From an uncultured Verrucomicrobiales bacterium (GTDB lineage: Bacteria; Verrucomicrobiota; Verrucomicrobiia; Verrucomicrobiales; Akkermansiaceae), in contig CALBVA010000101.1 in the NCBI GenBank assembly GCA_937969125.1, forward strand, positions 1-5,215: a stretch of 5,215 nt of DNA. The letters run 5' to 3'. The translations under genes and the position numbers were made by a program. Under the pieces are notes generated by a model. The model saw only the letters and a program-made list of their open reading frames with translations, was not told the DNA's origin and ran no database searches. Positions 1 to 5,215 of this stretch are shown in pieces. The first letter of the stretch is position 1. Each line of letters opens with the position of its first letter.

Positions 1-157
1 TGAAGACTCTGACTGACCCCAAGTGGGATGAGTCAAACTGAGATCGAGTAGGCGACGGGATCCCCCCCGCCACCTCTCTCACCACCAGACATACCGTTCC
101 GTACCACGGCCATTGTAGACATTGCGGAGGCGGTGTGTTCACTGAGTCTGGCGTGCC
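1..157. other. Upstream region without a supported gene
   Basis: No open reading frame of convincing length lies here on either strand. All three plus frames meet a stop early (1-3, 14-16 and 39-41), so if an upstream plus-strand gene runs into the window only its last few codons can be present. On the minus strand an ATG at 92-90 opens only about 18 codons before a stop. There is a run of seven C at 62-68 and two tiny hairpins (CCCA/TGGG near 17-26 and CCGT/ACGG at 99-109). Neither is long enough, nor followed by a T run, to be called a terminator. The region is probably intergenic. Confidence 0.5.
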
Positions 158-189
158 CTTTTTACAAATCACTCTAAATTTGTAAGAGG
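158..189. promoter_or_regulatory. Inverted repeat TTACAAAT-N8-ATTTGTAA (operator or leader hairpin)
   Basis: Two perfect 8-base arms, TTACAAAT at 162-169 and ATTTGTAA at 178-185, are reverse complements separated by 8 bases. If transcribed, the stem can extend outward to 158/189 with two G-U pairs, giving about 12 pairs and an 8-base loop. The arms are AT-rich in a GC-richer setting and lie 35 bases before the first gene of the cluster. The dyad geometry is what a dimeric helix-turn-helix repressor or activator would bind, and that is my preferred reading. No T tract follows the stem, so a terminator is unlikely. The binding protein cannot be named. Confidence 0.5.
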
Positions 190-208
190 ACTGTCGGCCA
201 GTTATGCT
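180..208 (+). promoter_or_regulatory. Weak candidate sigma-70 promoter for the cluster
   Basis: TTGTAA at 180-185 matches 4 of 6 positions of the -35 consensus. TATGCT at 203-208 matches 4 of 6 of the -10 consensus, and the spacing is 17 bases. Transcription would begin near 215, only about 5 bases before the ATG at 220, giving a nearly leaderless message; that would fit the lack of a ribosome binding site there. The -35 lies inside the right arm of the inverted repeat, so a bound regulator would block it. The match is weak and could be chance. Confidence 0.22.
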
Positions 209-219
209 AAGAATTCAGT

Positions 220-1371
220 ATGTCCTCGAAGAACAAACTCCTCATCACCATCGCGGCTTTAGTCCTCGTAATCGGAGTCATTGTCTTTCTCATCTTCCGT
301 AATCCAGCTGACAACAATCAGAGTCTCACAAAAGAGCAGCTCTCCCGTTACGAGGAAGGCAACTACTACCGTACCACCGTAACATCGACCGTGAATGGAA
401 GGGTCGAGGCGAAAGACTGGGGAGGCGTCGCGGAGGTCTCCTTTGTTCACCTTGGTGAGATTGACTTCATCCGCAAGGTCTCCTCCGTCAATGCTGATCA
501 CTCCGAGGTCATCGTCGAGCTGGAGATTTTAAAAGCCCGTGACCTCGAGACGGAGCTTTCTCTAGATAACGCCAACCTCGACCTTCCTCCGGCGGTGGGA
601 TTACTCACGAAAGCCGCCAGTAAATTTCTCTATAAATCTCCAAGTGGGATGGTGGCCAAGGTGGCGGCAGACCGCGCGCTTAAGTGGCTCCGCAGTGAGA
701 AACATAACGAGAAAACTCTCTCGGCGGTCAATTTCGCCGTTAAAGCAGCAAGCGGAAGAGGCATCGAAGAGCACCTCCTGAGCGCGAAACTCAGCCCGCT
801 CGATGCTTATGAAGGTCTGACTGCCGAATACTCCTACGAAGCTGGAGTGGGAGTCACCTGTATTCCCACTCGCGGCATCTTATCCAAAGAGCAGGAGAAT
901 CGAGTGAAGGAATTTTCCGTCTACAGCGAGGCCTATCTCCTGCCTGACCCCGATCAAGAAGGCGATCAAGAGTGGGAAGTTGATGTCACAAAGATCGCCC
1001 ACCTCCTTGCTCCCAGTCAGGATCTCGAAGTCACCGGCACCCTGACCCTAAAGCGCGGCAAAACCGATGGAGGGGTGACGCGGCTTAAGATTGTGAAAGG
1101 GAAGGTCGTTTTTTCCGGTGACAATGACAGTGCCCAAGTTCTGGGGACCTGGGCTGCCCGGGGCTCTCTCTTCTATGATCTCAATACGCACACCATCATC
1201 GAGGGCAACCTCACCGGCGAAGTGTCTCTGGAGAAACGAAGCTCTGATCACATCCTCTTTGAAAAGAAGTTCAAATCCGCCCCTAGCTACCGCGTGGTCA
1301 TCAGTGGTTTCGCCACCAGAGACGAGACCGAAGCGCGGAAGGAAGTCATTGAAAAAGCAGTGACACGATGA
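220..1371 (+). CDS. Membrane-anchored periplasmic-type protein of unknown function
   Basis: I do not recognise this 383-residue protein. It starts with a short basic head and one hydrophobic span (about residues 7-26) followed by Arg27. No lipobox cysteine is present, so it looks like a signal anchor (or uncleaved signal peptide) with the rest outside the cytoplasm. Residues 48-120 read as alternating beta strands. Residues 123-190 are Ala/Lys-rich and probably helical. Residues 270-370 are again beta-rich, with a GxLFYDLxTxxIxxGxxxGEV pattern near the end. The only cysteine is Cys214. The ATG at 220 keeps the anchor intact; no Shine-Dalgarno lies at normal distance (AAGAGGA at 184-190 is too far). 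It is the first gene of the cluster, and its stop overlaps the start of the transporter gene in ATGA, implying coupled translation. A role as extracytoplasmic partner of the transporter is inferred from context only. Confidence 0.85.
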   Translation: MSSKNKLLITIAALVLVIGVIVFLIFRNPADNNQSLTKEQLSRYEEGNYYRTTVTSTVNGRVEAKDWGGVAEVSFVHLGEIDFIRKVSSVNADHSEVIVELEILKARDLETELSLDNANLDLPPAVGLLTKAASKFLYKSPSGMVAKVAADRALKWLRSEKHNEKTLSAVNFAVKAASGRGIEEHLLSAKLSPLDAYEGLTAEYSYEAGVGVTCIPTRGILSKEQENRVKEFSVYSEAYLLPDPDQEGDQEWEVDVTKIAHLLAPSQDLEVTGTLTLKRGKTDGGVTRLKIVKGKVVFSGDNDSAQVLGTWAARGSLFYDLNTHTIIEGNLTGEVSLEKRSSDHILFEKKFKSAPSYRVVISGFATRDETEARKEVIEKAVTR

Positions 1372-3038
1372 AAGGTGCCATCGGTCTACAGGTGGAGGGA
1401 CTCACCATCCGGGAAAAGAAAAAAGTCCTGCTGGATAATGTTTCCCTGCGCATCGAGCCCGGCAGCTTCGTCGGCCTGATTGGTCCAAGCGGCGCGGGCA
1501 AAACGACCCTCCTCCGCACCCTTGGCCTTCGCCCGCCAAGCCGGAAGAACCGTGATCTTGGGATCGTCAGTTTCTTCGATGAGAACAAGGCCATCCGCCT
1601 CTCCGGGGGGAATCACCAGAAGCTTCTGGAAATCCTGTCCTATGTTCCGCAGCAGGATCTTTTCCCGGAATCAGCCACCGTGGGTGAGGTCCTGGCTGAT
1701 GCCGCGACCTTCTCTGGAGAGGAGGTCAATTTCACCCCCATCCTCGAAGCGGTCGGGATGCCTGCGGAATTTCTCCATCAGTCGGTCTCTAAGATTTCCG
1801 GCGGAGAAAAGCGCCGCCTCTCCCTGGCACGCGCCTTGTGCTCCAAGCCCAAAATCCTTCTGCTCGACGAACCAACCAGCGGGCTCGATCTCCCTGTAGC
1901 CTTCGAGGTGATGCAGCTCCTGCGGAAACTTTGTAACGAGCAAAAACTCACCATCATCACCACCAGTCACCTGCCCTCGACTCTCGAGAGCTGTGACCGC
2001 GTTCTTGTCATGAATCGTGGCGGGACGCTCCGCGCAGATCACCGGGATGTCCCCTCCTTCCTCTCCGCCACAGCGGAGCGGGACCTCTTTGGCCAGGAAA
2101 CACCCCTCGCCGACGTTTCTCCGATGACGAACGAATCCGGAGGTCCCAGTCCCTCGCCGGACCGCTGGGAGGCCTCTCATTTCATCACTGTCTTCAAGCG
2201 CTCGGTCCGGCAATCCTACCGGGACACCGGGGCGGCCAGAGTCACCATCGCCCTGCCGATTCTCTTGGCCGGACTCATTGTCTTCACCCAGTCTCTACAC
2301 GATGGGAATGCGCCCCGCTTCATCAATTTCTTCCTCACCATCGCTGCACTCTGGATCGGAATGTCACTCACCATCCGCGAGATCGTCTCCACTCGAATGC
2401 TCTACGCGCTGGATGAGCTAAGCGGTCTCGGGAAGTTCTCCTTCTTTTATGCGAAGGCGGCCTACGCCGCGATCATGGTCGCCCTCAGCACCCTGCTACT
2501 GTGCGGGGCGACGTGGTTCTTCGTGGAGATCCTAAAAATCGATCCCGATGCGGTGGCGTCCTCGGATTGGTTTGATGCACGTGACTTCGTTTCGCACGTC
2601 ATCGTGCTGGGGCTGGTCAGCTTCTCCGGGGCCATGATCGGGCTGCTCCTCTCTACCTTCGCAAAGTCGGAACGCGGAGCGGTCTCACTCATGCCGCTAG
2701 TGTTGCTACCGCACGTTCTCTTTAGCAAATACGCCACCGGATACGCGGGCGAGACCAATGACGAATCCCTGACGCATCCCTTTCACAGTCTGAATCTGGC
2801 CAGCGTGGACTACTCCGGATTCAACGGGATCGAGATGGGAAACTTCTGGGTCAGCTTGCTGGCCTCGACCCGACACGGGACCTCGATCTTCGATGACCTG
2901 GGTTCCTCACGATTCCAGTTTGGCGACATCTTCGGGATCGATTTCTGGGTGCTGCTCTGTCTTGTTTTGGGGCAAGGTCTCCTCGCGCTAATCTTCTTCT
3001 GCTACCGCGCGAATGCCTCGATCCGTCGAATCAAGTGA
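1368..3038 (+). CDS. ABCG/White-type ABC transporter, fused ATPase and permease
   Basis: This 556-residue protein is an ATP-driven membrane transporter half-unit expected to work as a dimer. The N-terminal ATPase domain (about 5-235) has every core motif: Walker A GPSGAGKT (39-46), Q-loop VPQQD (93-97), signature ISGGEKRR (143-150), Walker B ILLLDE (163-168), D-loop GLD (172-174) and H-loop His201. A linker (about 240-268, Pro/Ser-rich) leads to an ABC2-type membrane domain with about six spans (near 292-310, 318-336, 360-388, 407-431, 437-455, 526-546). The stretch 329-363, with WIGMSLTIREIV, then E350 and YAK, closely follows the ABCG-family coupling-helix pattern. A long loop of about 70 residues before the last span also fits ABCG proteins. 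ATPase-before-permease order and length suit the family; no FHA domain is present, unlike many bacterial relatives. Direction is probably outward; substrate unknown. It overlaps both neighbours by 4 bases. Confidence 0.93.
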   Translation: MKGAIGLQVEGLTIREKKKVLLDNVSLRIEPGSFVGLIGPSGAGKTTLLRTLGLRPPSRKNRDLGIVSFFDENKAIRLSGGNHQKLLEILSYVPQQDLFPESATVGEVLADAATFSGEEVNFTPILEAVGMPAEFLHQSVSKISGGEKRRLSLARALCSKPKILLLDEPTSGLDLPVAFEVMQLLRKLCNEQKLTIITTSHLPSTLESCDRVLVMNRGGTLRADHRDVPSFLSATAERDLFGQETPLADVSPMTNESGGPSPSPDRWEASHFITVFKRSVRQSYRDTGAARVTIALPILLAGLIVFTQSLHDGNAPRFINFFLTIAALWIGMSLTIREIVSTRMLYALDELSGLGKFSFFYAKAAYAAIMVALSTLLLCGATWFFVEILKIDPDAVASSDWFDARDFVSHVIVLGLVSFSGAMIGLLLSTFAKSERGAVSLMPLVLLPHVLFSKYATGYAGETNDESLTHPFHSLNLASVDYSGFNGIEMGNFWVSLLASTRHGTSIFDDLGSSRFQFGDIFGIDFWVLLCLVLGQGLLALIFFCYRANASIRRIK

Positions 3039-4231
3039 CCCGCATGAGTAAGCTCAAACCAGCTGACAATGGCATCCGGAGCTTCCGCCCCGGACCACTC
3101 CTTCTGCTCTGCACAGTGGCTCTGCTGATCTCGGGAGGGATTCTTTTCAAGATCATCCGGGAGCGGCAGGCGGTCGCAAAACTGTCACCGGAAAAGGCAG
3201 TCGTGGAAGAAATCCGCGAAGAAATATCTCAACCAAAACCACCCACGCTTCACCCGCTCAGAGGGAAACGGAGGATCTTTCTGGCGGATGGTTGTGACTT
3301 CCGCTTTCACGAGCTCACCTTCACCCGGACCGGCAGCGAGCAACATGATCATCCCCTCGCCGTATTGCGGGACAATGACGCCTGCCTCTGGGATTTCCAA
3401 CCCGTCGAGGGAAAGAAGAACCACTACCGTATCGTTTGCGCCGACGCCAGGTATGAGGAAGCCTTCGGGAAAGAGCTGACCTACACGCGTCTGATTGATG
3501 ACGAGGTGCCCCGTGATGACACCGCACCCTACCTGACCCTGCGGGAAGATGACCCCTGCGAGTGGGAAGTACGACCTCTCTCGTATCAAAATCAATTTGA
3601 ACTCTACTGCCGAAGTGGCAGTGAGCCGTTTCTCAATGAAAGCCTTGGCTGGATGACCGAGCAGGAAGACCTCAAAAAGGAAGAGATCACGGCAACCCTG
3701 GGGCGCAATGGCAATCCATCCTGGTTCATCCTGCCTGAGGGCCAGACTCCAAAAACTCCCCGCCGCGTCTCACACCTCATCGTCATGCCAAGGACCGACA
3801 CGGAACTCCTAACCAAGGCCCGCAAGCACTATGAAGAAGAGGGATTGGACATCTTCCGCATCCGCTTCGAGACTCAGCATGACAAACTCACCCGCGGCGC
3901 ACGAAAAACCAACTACGTCAATCTGGTGAAGGCCATTCGCGACTCGGATCCGATCGTGGGTCACCCGGACTTCCCCCCCATTCTCTCCCTTGACCCCACC
4001 CGTCCAAAGGAAATGCTGGAGGCTCAGCTTTTCCCCATGGTAATTCCGCTGGAGGTCACGCTGCGCACGCATGAGATTCGTAAACTCACGCTGGAAAACA
4101 CCGAATTCTGGATCAATGCTTGGGATGAGGTGGAGAACTTCCAGAGCCATCTTGATGAATCTGACATCGCCGACGGACGGGTCTATCGGACGGAGAACTT
4201 CACCTACTTCTTCGTATCATGGGAGGACTGA
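3035..4231 (+). CDS. Membrane-anchored protein with threefold (beta-trefoil-like) repeats
   Basis: I do not recognise the family of this 398-residue protein. After a basic N-terminus comes one hydrophobic span (about 20-41) with no lipobox, then a charged, possibly helical stretch (43-66) and a Pro-rich hinge (67-74). Residues 81-237 form three related units, each ending in a strand with a conserved Trp (W119, W177, W230) and a Pro four or so residues later. Five cysteines (87, 117, 135, 175, 192) sit at matching places in the units and could form disulfides outside the cytoplasm. Residues 243-398 form a separate mixed domain ending in FVSWED, with no catalytic motif I can identify. The start is uncertain: GTG at 3035 overlaps the transporter stop by 4 bases (GTGA), matching the junction before it, while ATG at 3044 would give 395 residues and lie 5 bases after that stop. 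Neither has a Shine-Dalgarno. A partner role with the transporter is inferred from linkage. Confidence 0.85.
   Translation: MTRMSKLKPADNGIRSFRPGPLLLLCTVALLISGGILFKIIRERQAVAKLSPEKAVVEEIREEISQPKPPTLHPLRGKRRIFLADGCDFRFHELTFTRTGSEQHDHPLAVLRDNDACLWDFQPVEGKKNHYRIVCADARYEEAFGKELTYTRLIDDEVPRDDTAPYLTLREDDPCEWEVRPLSYQNQFELYCRSGSEPFLNESLGWMTEQEDLKKEEITATLGRNGNPSWFILPEGQTPKTPRRVSHLIVMPRTDTELLTKARKHYEEEGLDIFRIRFETQHDKLTRGARKTNYVNLVKAIRDSDPIVGHPDFPPILSLDPTRPKEMLEAQLFPMVIPLEVTLRTHEIRKLTLENTEFWINAWDEVENFQSHLDESDIADGRVYRTENFTYFFVSWED
3275..3745 (+). repeat. Three degenerate protein repeats within the third gene
   Basis: Translated units begin at Ile81, Tyr131 and Phe188 and run 50 to 57 residues each. The clearest match is at the unit ends: AVLRDNDACLWDFQP, LTLREDDPCEWEVRP and ATLGRNGNPSWFILP, with Leu, the Trp and the Pro conserved. 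The first two units also share a Cys two residues before the Trp; the third has Ser one residue before. Unit starts also match (IFLADGC, YRIVCAD, FELYCRS). Three units of this size with a Trp near the end of each are typical of beta-trefoil folds such as ricin-B-like and fascin-like domains; the fold assignment is inference. Confidence 0.55.
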
Positions 4232-5215
4232 CCAAATATTGGTTCGTGATTTATGTCCTCTCGGCAGCACTGGTGTTGGCGGGATTTATTCTCTTGGGAC
4301 AACAGTTCGGCCCGGGGCTGGAAACCTGGGCAATGAACAAACTGGTCCCACCAGCCTGGCACCCAGTGGTGGATGATATGGTCCACCGGCTCTTTAAAAA
4401 TGAGCTCCGAGCCTTCCTGGTGACCACCGGATTCGGGGTGGGAATTGTCCTCATCGGTATGACTCTGTTTCCGCTGAAAGAGAAACTTTCGAGCAGCTAC
4501 GAGCGAGAAACATTCCCCGACCTGCCGAGAGGAAAGGAGCCACCACTCTGGAAGCAAGGACTCGAAGAGGTGAAGCTAGCTGCCCTCTACCTCCTGCTGC
4601 AATCCTTCTCCCTCTATCTCGCCCTCCAAGGATTCAAAACACTCAGCCTGGCTCTCTCCATCGGGTATCTCATTCTCGCGATGTCACTAGATCACTGCTC
4701 GCCATTTTTCCAGCGGCGGGGGCGGAAGATTCACGGAATCATCTGGATCCTGCTAAGACGGGCAATCCTTCCCGCTCTGATAATTGGGGCGATCTTCGTA
4801 GGCCCGGTGATCATTCTGGAGAAAATCCTGCCAGCTTCACTGGACCCGGCGATGGCCATCTCGCTGCTGGTCCTCACCGAAGTTCTCGGGATGGCAGGAG
4901 CGACCTTGGCCGGTTGTCACCTGGGTGCACGGCTCCTGGAAAAGGAGCCCGATCTAGCCAAAAACGCGCCTCCAAAAGGATGGACCATCTTCTACCGCAC
5001 AACTGTCGCAACCCTCGCGGTGCTTATGCTCCTTTTCTACGGCTGGTGGGGCAAGGGCCTGCTCACCCACTTTCATCTGCGGGAGTGCCAATACCGCCCG
5101 CTATGGAAGGAGACTACCTTTAAGGTCCGCGAAACCACGGTCCACATCGATCTTCCCGTCGAGGTACGGAATCGCTCAGCGGGAACTATTGATCCCAGCG
5201 ATCTTCTGATCGAAA
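4219..5215 (+). CDS. Polytopic membrane protein, distantly EI24/CysZ-like (3' end cut)
   Basis: The frame is open from ATG 4219 to the window edge (332 codons visible), so the gene is truncated by the window, not broken. The ATG is the first possible start after an in-frame stop at 4162-4164 and overlaps the previous gene by 13 bases; there is no Shine-Dalgarno. About seven hydrophobic spans are visible, near residues 8-27, 65-84, 119-137, 142-157, 173-200, 210-232 and 260-277. From about 116 to 235 the order of a Glu/Lys-led helix, a helix ending in a short SLDHCSPFFQRRGRK motif, and a later EVLGMAGATLAG helix recalls the EI24/CysZ membrane family, where an LDYPxxRRG motif and a GATLL segment occupy similar places. 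The key Asp and Arg-Arg-Gly are kept, while the Tyr-Pro is lost. From about 287 the chain turns into an extracytoplasmic-looking beta-rich segment. The family call is tentative; the coding call is firm. Confidence 0.82.
   Translation, partial: MGGLTKYWFVIYVLSAALVLAGFILLGQQFGPGLETWAMNKLVPPAWHPVVDDMVHRLFKNELRAFLVTTGFGVGIVLIGMTLFPLKEKLSSSYERETFPDLPRGKEPPLWKQGLEEVKLAALYLLLQSFSLYLALQGFKTLSLALSIGYLILAMSLDHCSPFFQRRGRKIHGIIWILLRRAILPALIIGAIFVGPVIILEKILPASLDPAMAISLLVLTEVLGMAGATLAGCHLGARLLEKEPDLAKNAPPKGWTIFYRTTVATLAVLMLLFYGWWGKGLLTHFHLRECQYRPLWKETTFKVRETTVHIDLPVEVRNRSAGTIDPSDLLIE

Noticed and set aside
19..30. The 12-base string CCAAGTGGGATG occurs here and again at 640-651
   Set aside because: About one 12-base repeat is expected by chance in a window of this size, and no longer match surrounds it.
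1..41. Short open stretch KTLTDPKWDESN ending at a TGA at 39-41, a possible tail of an upstream gene
   Set aside because: Only twelve codons are visible and other frames stop just as early, so nothing supports it as coding.
204..302. Small frame from ATG 204 of about 32 codons, a possible leader peptide
   Set aside because: It has no ribosome binding site and almost all of it is an out-of-frame reading of gene 1.
303..313. CCAGCTGACAA after the anchor of gene 1 recurs near the start of gene 3 (about 3059-3069)
   Set aside because: Eleven bases is within chance; the shared PADN residues alone do not show common descent.
1341..1345. GGAAG upstream of the transporter start as a Shine-Dalgarno
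   Set aside because: It lies 22 bases before the ATG at 1368, too far for normal initiation; coupling through the overlap is more likely.
1671..2213. Long minus-strand open frame opposite the transporter gene (180 codons)
   Set aside because: The plus strand encodes all ABC motifs here; the minus frame is low in complexity and has no recognisable feature. It is a shadow frame.
3185..3595. Minus-strand open frame of 136 codons opposite gene 3
   Set aside because: It is antisense to the repeat-bearing coding region and looks like a by-product of codon use.
4204..4557. Minus-strand open frame of 117 codons opposite the start of gene 4
   Set aside because: The plus-strand frame from 4219 is longer, stays open to the window edge and has regular hydrophobic spans.

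Overview
The window holds one compact plus-strand gene cluster of four genes with no spacing between them, preceded by about 220 bases without a supported gene. The DNA is GC-rich to a moderate degree and no gene start has a good Shine-Dalgarno match at normal distance. These traits, together with the style of the proteins (membrane-anchored proteins of unknown function beside an ABCG-type half transporter), suggest a Gram-negative bacterium of the Verrucomicrobiota/Planctomycetota group. That taxonomic guess is an inference and no marker gene is present to fix it.

Layout: positions 1-219 are an upstream region. Its one clear structure is a perfect 8-base inverted repeat with an 8-base spacer at 162-185, overlapping a weak candidate promoter. 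Then come gene 1 (220-1371), a single-span anchored periplasmic-type protein of unknown family; gene 2 (1368-3038), a fused ATPase-permease of the ABCG/White type; gene 3 (3035-4231), a single-span anchored protein whose middle part reads as three related repeats, consistent with a beta-trefoil; and gene 4 (4219 to the window edge, cut), a polytopic membrane protein with a resemblance to the EI24/CysZ core, followed by the start of a beta-rich soluble segment. No RNA gene, insertion sequence, CRISPR array or terminator was seen.

The genes overlap by 4, 4 and 13 bases, so they are very likely co-transcribed and translationally coupled. The only confident biochemical role is ATP-driven transport by gene 2. 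The simplest reading is a membrane complex in which a homodimeric ABCG-like transporter works with two anchored extracytoplasmic proteins and a second multi-span protein. The substrate cannot be read from the sequence. The combination is unfamiliar to me and is the best candidate here for an undescribed system.
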